DNA of 46,780 bases from Saccharothrix sp. NRRL B-16348 (GTDB lineage: Bacteria > Actinomycetota > Actinomycetes > Mycobacteriales > Pseudonocardiaceae). The stretch lies in NCBI RefSeq assembly GCF_001280085.1, contig NZ_LGED01000233.1:1-46780 (forward strand), read 5' to 3'. The notes under the pieces are model-generated. The model made no database searches, was not told the DNA's origin, and was given only the letters and a program-made list of their open reading frames with translations. The translations under genes and the position numbers were made by a program. Positions 27,420 to 36,577 of this stretch are shown here, in pieces (positions within the stretch are counted from its first letter, which is position 1; the number at the start of each line of letters is the position of its first letter).

Positions 27420-28297
27420 CCGCGATGCTCGAAGTGGCCGACCTCGGCCACACCTACCAGGCGAAGGACGGCGCGCACACCGCGATCGCCGACCTGTCGT
27501 TCACCGTCGGCACCGGAGAGCTGGTGTGCGTGGTCGGCCCGTCCGGCTGCGGCAAGTCGACGCTGCTGCGCACCATCTCCGGCCTGATCCGCCCGACCCG
27601 CGGCGAGATCAGCCTGCACGGCGACGAGGTCCGCGGCGTGCCCGACGACCTCGCCGTGGTGTTCCAGGACTACAGCCGCTCGCTGTTCCCCTGGCTGACG
27701 GTGCAGAAGAACGTCGAGTTCCCGTTGCGCCGCAGCCTGGGCCGCGCCGACCGCCGGGCCCGCGCGGCCGAGGCGTTGGAGTGGGTCGGGCTGTCGGAGG
27801 CGGGCCGCAAGTACCCGTGGCAGCTGTCCGGCGGCATGCAGCAGCGCGTCGCGATCGCCAGGGCGCTGGCCTACCGGCCCGCGCTGCTGCTGATGGACGA
27901 GCCGTTCGCCTCGGTGGACGCGCAGACCCGGTTCGAACTGGAGGACCTGCTGCTGAAGGTCCGCACCGAGCAGGACACCACCGTCCTCGTGGTGACGCAC
28001 GACATCGACGAGAGCGTCTACCTGGGAGACCGGATCCTGGTCCTCTCCACGTCGCCCGCGTCGGTGGTGGCCGACCTCAAGGTCGACCTGCCCGCGCAGC
28101 GCGACCAGATCACCACCCGCGAGTCCGAGGCGTTCGTCGCGCTGCGCGGCGAGGTGGCGCGGCTGCTGAACGTCGGCAAGACCTCCGAGGAGGTCAAGGC
28201 GCGGCGCAAGGCGAACGAGCAGCAGGCGGCGAAGTGGGCCGAGGCGGAGCGGGCGGAGGCCTCGCGCGCCGAGGCGGAGGACCGCGCCACGACCTGA
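27416..28297 (+). CDS. ABC importer ATPase (SsuB/TauB type)
   Basis: The 293-residue ATPase has Walker A GPSGCGKSTLL (about 41-51), Q-loop VVFQDYSRSLFPWLTVQ, signature LSGGMQQRVAIARAL, Walker B LLLMDEPFASVD and H-loop VVTHDIDE. The last 35 residues form a charged Lys/Glu/Ala helix (EEVKARRKANEQQAAKW) beyond the usual family length. The three genes make a complete membrane complex without a binding protein. A candidate binding protein is encoded about 2 kb downstream beyond pobA. Confidence 0.94.
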   Translation: MTAMLEVADLGHTYQAKDGAHTAIADLSFTVGTGELVCVVGPSGCGKSTLLRTISGLIRPTRGEISLHGDEVRGVPDDLAVVFQDYSRSLFPWLTVQKNVEFPLRRSLGRADRRARAAEALEWVGLSEAGRKYPWQLSGGMQQRVAIARALAYRPALLLMDEPFASVDAQTRFELEDLLLKVRTEQDTTVLVVTHDIDESVYLGDRILVLSTSPASVVADLKVDLPAQRDQITTRESEAFVALRGEVARLLNVGKTSEEVKARRKANEQQAAKWAEAERAEASRAEAEDRATT

Positions 28298-28300
28298 TCC

Positions 28301-28383
28301 GCCCTCTCAGGGCATAAGGAACGCCGGACGGGCGATCCGCGGCTCGTCGGCCCTCTCAGGGGCCGGCGCCGTGGGTCGCCCGT
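28301..28383 (+). terminator. Stacked hairpins after importer operon
   Basis: GCCC-TCTCA-GGGC (28301-28313) begins 3 bases after the ATPase stop. It is followed by an 11-bp arm pair (28328-28338 with 28373-28383, one wobble) enclosing CGGCCC (28348-28353) paired with GGGCCG (28360-28365). The core GCCCTCTCAGGG occurs in both. Confidence 0.7.
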
Positions 28384-28850
28384 TGTCGTGCGCGGCTATC
28401 CGGGAGCGGTTTCCGCGCGGGTTTCGGGCGCGGGTTTCGATGGGGATCGTTCACAACGATTCGACATCTTTCCCGCCGCGGGACGGGCTTCCGGATGATC
28501 ACCACGCCGTCGCCGCTTGATCACGCGGCGTGTGCGCCGAGAGTATTTCCGGGCACCTCGGCGGAATATTCCGCCGGTGATTCGGGCGGGTCCGGGGCGT
28601 CGCCGGGGAGATGTCGTCCGGCGCGTTCGGCCGTCCGTCGAACGGAATCGGCGGCGAATGCCGCGGGCCACCGTCGCGAATGGGCGCGTTCAGCGGAACT
28701 TCGAATGTGCGGGCGACCACGTCCGGTCATCGCCTTGTTCTCCGGTCGGGCATGCCTGAATGCCGTGGCGGAGAACAAGGCGTCGGTGCACCGCGGTCAC
28801 CGCGGGGTGTTCCCCCGTGAAAGGGCCCCGCTAATCGTGAGGTGTTCTGC
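28384..28850. other. Noncoding stretch between convergent genes, with palindrome and nested hairpin
   Basis: No reading frame in these 467 bases looks like a protein. They hold an 18-bp perfect palindrome, CGGCGGAATATTCCGCCG (28559-28576). They also hold a 14-bp perfect stem (28731-28744 with 28769-28782, CGCCTTGTTCTCCG) whose loop contains a second stem GGCAT/ATGCC (28749-28753, 28760-28764). The latter is about 70 bases beyond the pobA stop and is a plausible bidirectional terminator. Base composition is less GC-rich than the flanking genes. Confidence 0.6.
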
Positions 28851-30056
28851 CTAGGGCCCCACGTAGTTTTGGGCGAAATAGCCCGCGGACGACCGCGAGG
28901 CGATGAGGTGTTCGAGTCTGGCTTGACCCAACCGGCTCAGGAACGGCTCCGGCGACCGGTGGATCATGAACACCATCCACTGCGAGAACTCCTGCGCACG
29001 CCACACGCGCCGCAGGCACACCTCGGAGTAGCTCCGCAGCCCCGTCTCATCACCCGTTCGGTGGTAGCGCGTCAGGGCGTCGGCGAGCACCTCGGCGTCG
29101 TGCAACGCGAGGTTCATTCCCTTGGCCCCCACCGGGGTGATGATGTGCGCGGCGTCGCCGAGCAGGTACAGGTTGCCGTGGTTCATCGGTTCGATGACGT
29201 GGCTGCGCATGTCCAGGATGCGCTTCTCGACGATGCGCCCTTCGGTGAGCTTCCAGTCCGAGTCCCGAAGCGCCAGCCGCTTGTGCAGCTCCGCCCACAC
29301 CCGCTCGTCCGGCCAGTTGTCCACGGTGTCGTCCACCGGCACTTGGAGGTAGTAGCGCGAAACCGTCGAACTGCGGAGCATATGACCCGCGAATCCGTCC
29401 GGGTGAAGCGCATAAATCACCTTGTGCGTGGACGGCGGCGCCTCGGCCAGGATGCTCAGCCACTCGATGCCGTGCTGGTGGGTGAACTCCTGCACCGCTC
29501 CCGCCGGGATGCTGCGCCGCGTCACGCCGTGGAACCCGTCCGCGCCCGCGATGAACGAGCAGTCGAGCCGCTCCCGCGTGCCGTCGGCGTTCGTCCAGGT
29601 CAGAGCCGGTTCGGCGGACTCGATGTCGTACAGTTCGACCTCCGTGACGCCCCACCGCACGTCACCGCCGCGCTCGTCGACGTAGTGCCGCACGAGGTCC
29701 TGGACGACCTCCTGCTGCGGGTAGATGTAGTGCGTCTGGCCGTCGTACAGGGTGGCGTAGTCCACCTCGTGCGCCTCGCCGTTCACGCGGAATTCGCAGG
29801 CGCCATGCCTATCCGCCTCTTGGAGCAACCGGTCCGCGAGCCCGTGCTCTGTCAACATTTGCACCGCGCGGTGCTCCAGCACCCCGGCGCGCGGCCGGGT
29901 CTCGATGTAGTCGCGGGTGCCTTTTTCCAGCACCACGCAGGGGATTCCGGCCTCGCGGAGCAGGTTCCCCAAGGTCAATCCCGCCGGGCCCGCTCCGACG
30001 ATGCCCACCGGGCGCCGGTTGCTCTGTACGGCCCATTCCGCGTCAAGATCGCTCAC
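28851..30056 (-). CDS. pobA: PobA-like 4-hydroxybenzoate 3-monooxygenase
   Basis: The 401-residue flavoprotein monooxygenase has the FAD dinucleotide fold VGIVGAGPAGLTLGNLLREAG (residues about 17-37). The DG motif is CSFIAGADGFHGVTRRS, and the second FAD motif is NLYLLGDAAHIITPVGAKGMN. Overall pattern, including RTRAGxLEH-like RPRAGVLEH and YIYPQQEVVQDL, fits PobA, which oxidises 4-hydroxybenzoate to protocatechuate with NAD(P)H. The GTG at 30056 was chosen because a promoter -10 at 30101-30106 would start transcription near 30094, downstream of the earlier GTG at 30098. It is divergent from the binding protein gene. Confidence 0.9.
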   Translation of the reverse strand: MSDLDAEWAVQSNRRPVGIVGAGPAGLTLGNLLREAGIPCVVLEKGTRDYIETRPRAGVLEHRAVQMLTEHGLADRLLQEADRHGACEFRVNGEAHEVDYATLYDGQTHYIYPQQEVVQDLVRHYVDERGGDVRWGVTEVELYDIESAEPALTWTNADGTRERLDCSFIAGADGFHGVTRRSIPAGAVQEFTHQHGIEWLSILAEAPPSTHKVIYALHPDGFAGHMLRSSTVSRYYLQVPVDDTVDNWPDERVWAELHKRLALRDSDWKLTEGRIVEKRILDMRSHVIEPMNHGNLYLLGDAAHIITPVGAKGMNLALHDAEVLADALTRYHRTGDETGLRSYSEVCLRRVWRAQEFSQWMVFMIHRSPEPFLSRLGQARLEHLIASRSSAGYFAQNYVGP

Positions 30057-30100
30057 CGCATACCCCAACCTCTGGACAGCCTGTGCAAAGATGCTCACCG

Positions 30101-30129
30101 AAGGTAGTGGATCAGCCTTCGAGTGTCGG
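30101..30129 (-). promoter_or_regulatory. Candidate pobA promoter
   Basis: On the minus strand CCGACA (30129-30124), 17 nt and TACCTT (30106-30101) make a sigma-A type promoter. Initiation near 30094 gives a short leader to the GTG at 30056, with GAGG and TTGGGG near the start. Confidence 0.5.
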
Positions 30130-30146
30130 TCGACTGGGGTCTTGCC

Positions 30147-30174
30147 GAACCACTCGTGTCACTTTGAGTGGTTC
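30147..30174. promoter_or_regulatory. Palindromic operator candidate between pobA and binding-protein gene
   Basis: GAACCACTC (30147-30155) and GAGTGGTTC (30166-30174) are perfect 9-bp inverted arms with a 10-base spacer. The site lies just upstream of the pobA -35, an activator position, and 68 bases before the binding-protein start. It could control both genes. An RNA hairpin is the alternative reading. Confidence 0.6.
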
Positions 30175-30241
30175 CGCGGTGCCCCTGTCGCTCGTGCATC
30201 CTGCCCCCGCAAAGTCGTCACTCCAACAGGAGATGCCCCCC

Positions 30242-31264
30242 ATGTCTCGAAGAGTCGGCCTCTCGGCACGAAGGATCTTCGGCGTTGTCTCCGCTGTCGC
30301 GATGCTCGCCGTCGTCTCCGGCTGCGGTCTGCTCGGTGGCTCCGAGGAGAAGCCCACCGACGCCGCCGCTGCGCCGGGCAAGGTCGAGAAGGCCAAGATC
30401 AAGCTTGGTCTGCTGCCCATCCTCGACGTCGCGTCGGTCCACGTCGCGATCAAGAAGGACTACTTCAAGGAGGAGGGCCTCGAAGTCGAGGTCTCGTACC
30501 TCCAGGGTGGCGCGGTGGCCATCCCGGGTCTGATCAACGGCGAGCTGGACTTCACGTTCGGCAACTGGGTGTCGTTCTTCACCGCCGAGTCGAAGGGGGC
30601 CGCGAAGGCCGTCGACGGCTTGAAGCTGGTCAGCGACGGGTACCAGGCCAAGCCCGAGATGTTCCTGATCCTCGCCAAGGCGGGTTCGCCGATCAAGTCG
30701 CCCAAGGACCTCGAGGGCAAGACGATCGCGATCAACACGTTCAAGAACATCGCCGAGCTCACCGCGAAGGCCACGCTGGAAGCCAACGACGTCGACCCCG
30801 CCAAGGTGACGTTCAAGGAGTTCCCGTTCGGGGACATGGAAGCCGCGGTCCAGAACGGCGCGGTCGACGCGGCGTTCATGGTCGAGCCGTTCATCAGCCG
30901 GGCGCAGCGCACCAGCGGCCAGATCACCGTGCTCGACGCGGCGTCCGGCCCGACGGCGGACATCCCGATCGCGGGCTACGCCACGTCCGGCAAGTTCGCG
31001 AAGGAGAACCCGAACACCGTCGCCGCGTTCCAGCGGGCGATGGCGAAGGGCCAGCGCGACGCGGCGGACCGCCCCACGGTCGAGCCGCTGCTGGTCGAGT
31101 ACGCGAAGGTCGACAAGGAAACCGCCAGCCTCGTGCACTTCGGCGAGTTCCCGACCACGCTGGACGCCACCCGCTTGCAGCGCGTGGCGGGCCTGATGCG
31201 AACCTACGGCCTGCTCGAGAAGGACTTCGACGTCAAGCCGATGCTGGTCAGCTCGTCAGGTTGA
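30242..31264 (+). CDS. Solute-binding lipoprotein (SsuA/TauA/NMT1 type)
   Basis: The 340-residue protein has a lipoprotein signal peptide with lipobox VVSGC near residue 25. Mature family motifs follow: IKLGLLPILDVASVHVAIKK, GLEVEVSYLQGG, NGELDFTFGNW, SPKDLEGKTIAINTF and VDAAFMVEPF. It belongs to the nitrate/sulfonate/taurine/NMT1 binding-protein superfamily. ATG 30242 has AGGAG 9 nt upstream. It probably feeds the two-permease importer encoded at 25849-28297, since no other permease is nearby. Pairing with pobA hints at an aromatic substrate, which is inference. Confidence 0.9.
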   Translation: MSRRVGLSARRIFGVVSAVAMLAVVSGCGLLGGSEEKPTDAAAAPGKVEKAKIKLGLLPILDVASVHVAIKKDYFKEEGLEVEVSYLQGGAVAIPGLINGELDFTFGNWVSFFTAESKGAAKAVDGLKLVSDGYQAKPEMFLILAKAGSPIKSPKDLEGKTIAINTFKNIAELTAKATLEANDVDPAKVTFKEFPFGDMEAAVQNGAVDAAFMVEPFISRAQRTSGQITVLDAASGPTADIPIAGYATSGKFAKENPNTVAAFQRAMAKGQRDAADRPTVEPLLVEYAKVDKETASLVHFGEFPTTLDATRLQRVAGLMRTYGLLEKDFDVKPMLVSSSG

Positions 31265-31270
31265 TCCGAC

Positions 31271-31297
31271 GGGGGAGCCCGTCCGCCGGGCTCCCCC
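31271..31297 (+). terminator. Terminator after binding-protein gene
   Basis: GGGGGAGCCCG (31271-31281) pairs perfectly with 31287-31297, an 11-bp stem with a 5-base loop, starting 6 bases after the stop. Confidence 0.85.
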
Positions 31298-31513
31298 TCG
31301 GGTGTTTCCCGCTCGGGTCGAGGGCATGAAATAACCATGAACGCCGGTTAGCGATCGTTTAGCGCGTCCACGTGTGGTCCGCGCGACAATGGTTGATTTG
31401 CAAACTACCGGCTTCCTCGTCCGAACGGCGGTATGACTCGGCGGATTTTTCCACCAAGATCCACCGGGTTTGTAGGGAAGTGTCGTTTCACCGGGCTGGG
31501 GAGTGTGCTGACG

Positions 31514-34500
31514 GTGCGCGGTCACGACGACCACGCCTCCGGGAGAGATCCGGAGCGGATTCAACTCGACACGGGTGCCGCGGGAAGCGGTCCACCCGAC
31601 TCGGGGCCCAGCACTGGCGCCGTGCCCGGCGACCGGGGAGTGTCCCGGTGGCGCCTGCGGAACTGGCGCCTGCGCAGCAAGCTGGCGGTGGTGCTCCTGG
31701 TGCCCGCGCTGAGCACGCTGACCCTCGCCGGGCTGAGGCTGAACACCCAGCTGGACGACGTGGAGCTGTTCGGCCAGGTCCAGCGGGAGCTCCAGCTGTC
31801 CGCCCAGGTGGCGGCGGTGTCGGACGCCCTGCAGCTGGAACGCGACGCCGCGGTCGCGTTCGTCGCGGCCGGCCGGGTGGAGAACAGCCCCGAGTTCACG
31901 GCGCGCTCCAGCAAGGTCGACACCGAGGTCGGCAGGCTGCGCGACGTCGCGGCCTCCACGACCGGCGTCAACGACGGGGTGCGCGAGGCGTTCCAGAAGT
32001 CGTTGCAGTCGCTGGACGGCCTCAACGCGCTGCGGAACACGGTGAGCACCACCAAGTACCCGGACATCTCGGTGCACAGCGCCTACGGCCAGGTGCTGGC
32101 CGCGCTGGCGCAGGTGCACCGCGCGACCGTGAGCAGCCTGAGCGACGAGACGATCACCCCGCTGGCCGGCGCCAACTTCGCGCTCTACTCCGCGAAGGAG
32201 CAGCTGACGCAGCAGAACTCGATCCTGCTGTCGACGGCCAAGCGCGGCGAGTTCGCGCCCGGCCAGGCCAACGCGCTGCGCGCGGCGCAGTCCCGACTGG
32301 ACGCGGCGCTCGCCGACTTCGCGGTCACCGCGAGCCAGGAGAACCGCCAGCTGCTGTCGGACACCGTGACCGGCACGCCGGTCGACGCCCGCAACAGCCT
32401 CGTGCAGCTCGCGCTCGTGCAGCAGGCCGAGGCCGGCGAGGTGTCCATTTCGGACGGCGACGTCATGGCCGTCGGCGAGCAGACCGCGGCGCTGCTGCGC
32501 GAGGTGTCCCAGAACCTGGAGCGGCAGGCCGACCAGGCGTCCATCGACCTGACCGAGGCGGCCCGCGCGTCCGCCTGGCGTGACGCGGCGCTGGTCGCCG
32601 TGGCGCTGGTGATCGCGTTCGCCCTGATGGCCTTCGTCGCCCGCTCGATGCTGACGCCGCTGCGCGTGCTGCGCCGCACCGCGCTGGACGTGGCCCGCAA
32701 CCGCCTGCCGGACGCGATCAAGCGGATCCGGACGCACCGCGACCCGGCCCGCGCCGCGGAAGAGGCGCTGGTGCCGGTGCCGATCAACACGACCGAAGAG
32801 GTCGGCCAGGTGGCGCGGGCGTTCGACGCCGTGCAGCGCGAAGCCGTCCGCCTCGCGGTCGAGCAGGTGGCGCTGCGCGCGAACGTCAACGACATGTTCA
32901 TCAACCTGTCCCGGCGCTCGCAGGCGCTGGTCGAGCGGCAGATCACCGTCATCGACCGGCTGGAGCAGGACGAGCAGGACCCCGACCAGCTGGCCAGCCT
33001 GTTCGAGCTGGACCACCTGGCCACCCAGATGCGCCGCAACAGCGAGAACCTGCTGGTGCTCTCCGGCACCACGGTCAACCGCCGCGTCACCCGGCCGGTG
33101 CCGATCTCCGAGGTGCTCGGCGCCGCGGTGTCCGAGGTGGAGAAGTACGCCCGGATCCAGATCGCCCCCGCGCCGGAGCTCAAGGTGCAGGGCCGCGTGG
33201 TCAACGACCTCGCGCACCTCATCGCCGAGCTGCTGGACAACGCGACCGCGTTCTCCAAGCCCACCACCAAGGTGACCGTGCGGGCCATCGAGACCCGCCG
33301 CGGCGAGGTGTCGATCCGCATCCACGACCGCGGTGTCGGCATGCAGGAGCAGGACGTCGTCGAGGCCAACACCAAGCTCGCCGACCCGCCCGAGGTCGAC
33401 GTGTCGGTGGCCCGCGAGATGGGCCTGTACGTGGTCGGCCAGCTCGCCAAGCGGCACAACATCCGGGTCACGTTGAGCAACAACGACGACATAGAGGGTG
33501 GCGTCACGGCGCAGGTCGTGCTCCCGATGGACCTGCTGCACCGCGGCCCGGAGCCGCTCGCGGCCAGGCCCGCGCCCGCCGCGCTGCCGCAGCGCCAGGC
33601 CGTGCCGCACCTGGAGGACAGCGGTGTCGGCGTGCTGGCCGGCGTGCCCAAGTGGACGCCGGAGATCGCGCCCGGCGGCTACGCGCCGCTGGAGCTGCCC
33701 GCCTCGACCGGACCGCAGGTCGTGCACACGCACGAGGCGGAGCCCGGCGGGTACTTCCAGGTCGAGCAGACCCCGGTGGACGACCTGTTCACCGCCACCG
33801 TGACCGAGACCGTGCCGCCGCCCGGCGACGAGGTGCCGGACTACTCGTACCCGCCGTCCGCGCCCTCGCGCCCCGCGCCCGAGCCGGTCGTGGTGGTGGA
33901 GCCGGTGGAGGACGACGCCTCCACCCAGCGGCTGCCGATCTACGAGGACGTGCTGTCCCGCTGGTTCCAGGGCGGCGAGGCCGAGGGCGGCGTCGTGCGC
34001 GGCGAGGTGGTCGACCACCAGCCGTCGTCCACCGTGCCGCCGGAGACCGCGTCCGAGCGGACGATGTTCGCCGACCGCGCCGAGCTGATGGGCACGGACA
34101 ACGGCCACGTGGGCACCGCGTCGGAGCAGACCGCGTACACCGACCGGTCCGACCTGATCACGCCGCCGCCCGCGCCGGCGAGCAGGCCGACGCCGCCCGA
34201 GCCGCGCGGCGCGACCCCGGCGGGCCTGCCCAAGCGGGAGCCCGCGCCGTCGGCGATCCCCTCGTCCGGCGCGTCGTCGGCGCCCGGCTGGGGCGCGGCG
34301 GCGGACGACGGCTGGACGACGGCGACCAGCGCGCTCAAGGCTCCGGTGGACGACACGACCACCGCCGGCCTGCCCAAGCGCGTGCCCAAGGCACGCCTGA
34401 TGCCGGGCTCGCTCTCCGCGCCCTCGCCGCGCGGTGCGGCTCCGGCACCCCAGCCGTCGGCGAACGGCGCCACGTCGGCCGGTGTGGCGACCGCCGCGCC

Positions 34501-34690
34501 GCCGCGCCGCTCCGCCGACCGGTTGCGCCAGCGCTTCGCCACCTACCAGCGAGGGGTGCAACTCGGCCGTCAAGCGGGCGACGACACCGGCATGCCGTGG
34601 GACGGTGTGTCGTTCGAGGACACCACCGCCGGAGGCGGGAACCAGACGACCGCCGCCAGGGGCGGCAATCAGACCAAGGAGCAGAAGTGA
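31514..34690 (+). CDS. Conservon-type sensor histidine kinase (CvnA-like)
   Basis: The protein of about 1058 residues has a first membrane helix (about 55-75, [20 protein letters not shown]). An extracellular nitrate-sensing-like helical domain follows (about 80-350), then a second membrane helix (about 357-380, [18 protein letters not shown]). A HAMP-like linker, phosphoacceptor region [16 protein letters not shown] and ATPase domain come next, with N box [10 protein letters not shown] (about 570), IHDRGVGM and [12 protein letters not shown]. About 370 C-terminal residues are disordered with repeated GLPKR motifs. This is the actinobacterial CvnA architecture. GTG 31514 was chosen because GGGGAG (31498-31503) lies 10 nt upstream; ATG 31433 is an alternative. 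The roadblock gene overlaps its stop. Confidence 0.92.
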   Translation: MRGHDDHASGRDPERIQLDTGAAGSGPPDSGPSTGAVPGDRGVSRWRLRNWRLRSKLAVVLLVPALSTLTLAGLRLNTQLDDVELFGQVQRELQLSAQVAAVSDALQLERDAAVAFVAAGRVENSPEFTARSSKVDTEVGRLRDVAASTTGVNDGVREAFQKSLQSLDGLNALRNTVSTTKYPDISVHSAYGQVLAALAQVHRATVSSLSDETITPLAGANFALYSAKEQLTQQNSILLSTAKRGEFAPGQANALRAAQSRLDAALADFAVTASQENRQLLSDTVTGTPVDARNSLVQLALVQQAEAGEVSISDGDVMAVGEQTAALLREVSQNLERQADQASIDLTEAARASAWRDAALVAVALVIAFALMAFVARSMLTPLRVLRRTALDVARNRLPDAIKRIRTHRDPARAAEEALVPVPINTTEEVGQVARAFDAVQREAVRLAVEQVALRANVNDMFINLSRRSQALVERQITVIDRLEQDEQDPDQLASLFELDHLATQMRRNSENLLVLSGTTVNRRVTRPVPISEVLGAAVSEVEKYARIQIAPAPELKVQGRVVNDLAHLIAELLDNATAFSKPTTKVTVRAIETRRGEVSIRIHDRGVGMQEQDVVEANTKLADPPEVDVSVAREMGLYVVGQLAKRHNIRVTLSNNDDIEGGVTAQVVLPMDLLHRGPEPLAARPAPAALPQRQAVPHLEDSGVGVLAGVPKWTPEIAPGGYAPLELPASTGPQVVHTHEAEPGGYFQVEQTPVDDLFTATVTETVPPPGDEVPDYSYPPSAPSRPAPEPVVVVEPVEDDASTQRLPIYEDVLSRWFQGGEAEGGVVRGEVVDHQPSSTVPPETASERTMFADRAELMGTDNGHVGTASEQTAYTDRSDLITPPPAPASRPTPPEPRGATPAGLPKREPAPSAIPSSGASSAPGWGAAADDGWTTATSALKAPVDDTTTAGLPKRVPKARLMPGSLSAPSPRGAAPAPQPSANGATSAGVATAAPPRRSADRLRQRFATYQRGVQLGRQAGDDTGMPWDGVSFEDTTAGGGNQTTAARGGNQTKEQK

Positions 34691-35109
34691 CCACCGCAAC
34701 CGAGGAACTCGAAAACTTCAGTTGGCTGGTCGATGACTTCGTCGCCCGGGTCGCGGGCGTCGCACACGCGATCGTGGTCTCCGCGGACGGCTTGTTGCTC
34801 GCGTCCTCGGAGCGGTTGCCGATCGACCGCGCCGAGCAGCTCGCGGCCGTCGCGTCGGGCCTGGTCAGCCTGAACCTCGGCGCGGCGCGCTGCTTCGAGG
34901 CGGGCGACGTCAAGCAGACCGTGGTGGAGATGGAGCGGGGCTACCTGTTCCTGATGTCCATCAGCGACGGCTCGTGCCTGGCCGTGCTGGCGGCGCCGAA
35001 CTGCGACATCGGCCTCATCGGCTACGCGATGACCCGACTGGTCGAGCGGGTCGGCGTCCAGCTCACCCCGGAGATCCGCTCGCAGCTGCACGTCGCCATG
35101 CGCGGCTGA
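34687..35109 (+). CDS. Roadblock/LC7 protein (CvnB-like)
   Basis: The 140-residue protein is a single roadblock/LC7 domain ([58 protein letters not shown]). In conservons this protein binds the GTPase and probably controls its nucleotide state. It is coupled to the kinase gene by a GTGA overlap. The GTPase gene follows after 47 bases, with no DUF742 gene between, unlike the standard four-gene set. Confidence 0.93.
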   Translation: MTTATEELENFSWLVDDFVARVAGVAHAIVVSADGLLLASSERLPIDRAEQLAAVASGLVSLNLGAARCFEAGDVKQTVVEMERGYLFLMSISDGSCLAVLAAPNCDIGLIGYAMTRLVERVGVQLTPEIRSQLHVAMRG

Positions 35110-35156
35110 GGTCCCACCACCCGGCGAGGTCCTACTACTAGGGAAAGCAGAGCAAC

Positions 35157-35753
35157 ATGAGCGGTGGCGCTCCCGGCCGGCCGGGGTCACCCGCGGCGAG
35201 CCTGACCGTCACGTCGACGAAGATCGTGGTGGCCGGCGGGTTCGGTGTCGGCAAGACGACCTTCGTCGGGTCGGTGTCGGAAATCGTGCCGCTGACCACC
35301 GAGGCGGTGATGACCGAGGCCAGCGTCGGCGTGGACGACCTCTCGGCCACGCCCAACAAGATGACCACCACGGTGGCCATGGACTTCGGCCGGGTGTCGT
35401 TGGACAGCGACCTCATCCTCTACCTGTTCGGCACGCCCGGTCAGCACCGGTTCTGGTTCATGTGGGACGACCTGGTGCGCGGCGCGATCGGCGCGGTCGT
35501 GCTGGTCGACACCCGCCGGCTGTCGGACGCGTTCGCCTCGATCGACTTCTTCGAGGACCGCGAGCTGCCCTACGTGGTGGGCGTGAACTGCTTCGACGGC
35601 CTGCTGCACCACCGCATCGAGGACATCCGGGAGGCGCTGACGATCGACCAGTCGGTGCCGATCGTGCCCTGCGACGCGCGCAACCGGCAGTCGACCAAGC
35701 AGACGCTGATCACGTTGGTGCAGCACGCGATGCGGCAGCCGACGTTCGCCTGA
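35157..35753 (+). CDS. MglA/CvnD-like small GTPase
   Basis: The 198-residue GTPase has P-loop GGFGVGKTTFVGSVS (residues about 28-42), the conserved TEAVMTEASVGVDDL switch region and G3-like LFGTPGQHRFWFMWDD. GVNCFDG stands at the G4 site, where NCFD replaces NKxD, as is normal for this family. CvnD-type GTPases act with the kinase and roadblock protein as a membrane-associated signalling complex. A weak AGGGAAAG site lies upstream. A long hairpin follows its stop. Confidence 0.93.
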   Translation: MSGGAPGRPGSPAASLTVTSTKIVVAGGFGVGKTTFVGSVSEIVPLTTEAVMTEASVGVDDLSATPNKMTTTVAMDFGRVSLDSDLILYLFGTPGQHRFWFMWDDLVRGAIGAVVLVDTRRLSDAFASIDFFEDRELPYVVGVNCFDGLLHHRIEDIREALTIDQSVPIVPCDARNRQSTKQTLITLVQHAMRQPTFA

Positions 35754-35762
35754 CCCACCCGT

Positions 35763-35802
35763 GCGACGGGCCGTGGCCGGAAATCCGGTCGCGGCCCGTC
35801 GC
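35763..35802 (+). terminator. Terminator of conservon-like operon
   Basis: GCGACGGGCCG (35763-35773) pairs perfectly with 35792-35802, an 11-bp stem. The loop contains CCGG-AAAT-CCGG and so folds further. It starts 10 bases after the GTPase stop. Confidence 0.8.
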
Positions 35803-35824
35803 CGTGCGGGCCACACTCGGGCGG

Positions 35825-36577
35825 GTGGCAGACGCTTTCGAGGACCCCGACCTGGCCGCCTACTACGACCTGATCAACGAGTTCGGCGAGGACGACCGCT
35901 TCTACCTCGGGCTCGTGCAGGCCGCGGACGCCGTGCTCGACGTGGGCTGCGGCACGGGGATGCTGCTCAAAGCCGCCCGCGCGAGCGGGCACACCGGTCG
36001 GCTGGTCGGGCTCGACCCGGCCGAGGGCATGCTGCTGCAGGCGCGGCGCGACCCGGGCGTGGAGTGGATCCGCGGCGACCTCGGCACGGTCGCGTTCGAC
36101 GGCGAGTTCGACCTGGTCGTGATGACCGGGCACGCGTTCCAGGTCTTCCTCACCGACGACGAGGCCCGCGCCCAGTTCACCGCGATCCGGCGGGCGCTCA
36201 AGCCGGACGGCCGGTTCGCGTTCGAGACCCGCAACCCCGGCGCGCGGGCGTGGGAGCGGTGGACGCCCGAGAACGGCACCGACATCGTCGGCCCCGACGG
36301 CGAGCGGGTGCGCGTCGAGCACTTCGTGGAGAGCGTCGAGGACGGGCTCGTCACGATGACCGAGACGTTCAGCAGCCCGGACTGGCCGGAACCCCGCGTC
36401 GACCGCGGCACGCTGCGGTTCACCGACGCCGACCACCTCGACGCGCTGCTGCGGGAAACCGGGCTGGACGTGGCCGAGCGCTACGGCTTCTGGGACCGCA
36501 CCCCGCTGACCGGCACCAGCCGCGAGATCATCACGATCGCACGACCAGGTCCGCCTCCGGCAGGGCGCCGTCGCTGA
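35825..36577 (+). CDS. Class I SAM-dependent methyltransferase
   Basis: The 250-residue protein has the SAM-binding motif I VLDVGCGTGMLLKAA (residues about 37-51), the acidic loop LVGLDPAEGMLLQAR and motif IV FDLVVMTGHAFQVFLTDDE. RFAFETRNPGARAWERW follows. The substrate is not evident; it resembles small-molecule methyltransferases of the UbiE type. The GTG at 35825 lies 22 bases after the terminator hairpin, with no good ribosome site. Its last 47 bases overlap the end of the convergent GGDEF gene, so the two are coded antiparallel there. Confidence 0.88.
   Translation: MADAFEDPDLAAYYDLINEFGEDDRFYLGLVQAADAVLDVGCGTGMLLKAARASGHTGRLVGLDPAEGMLLQARRDPGVEWIRGDLGTVAFDGEFDLVVMTGHAFQVFLTDDEARAQFTAIRRALKPDGRFAFETRNPGARAWERWTPENGTDIVGPDGERVRVEHFVESVEDGLVTMTETFSSPDWPEPRVDRGTLRFTDADHLDALLRETGLDVAERYGFWDRTPLTGTSREIITIARPGPPPAGRRR

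Noticed and set aside
28396..28854. Small genes in the noncoding stretch (for example a 119-residue plus-strand frame at 28495-28854)
   Set aside because: Several frames are open on both strands, none has a ribosome site or recognisable motif, and codon third positions lack the strong GC bias of nearby genes.
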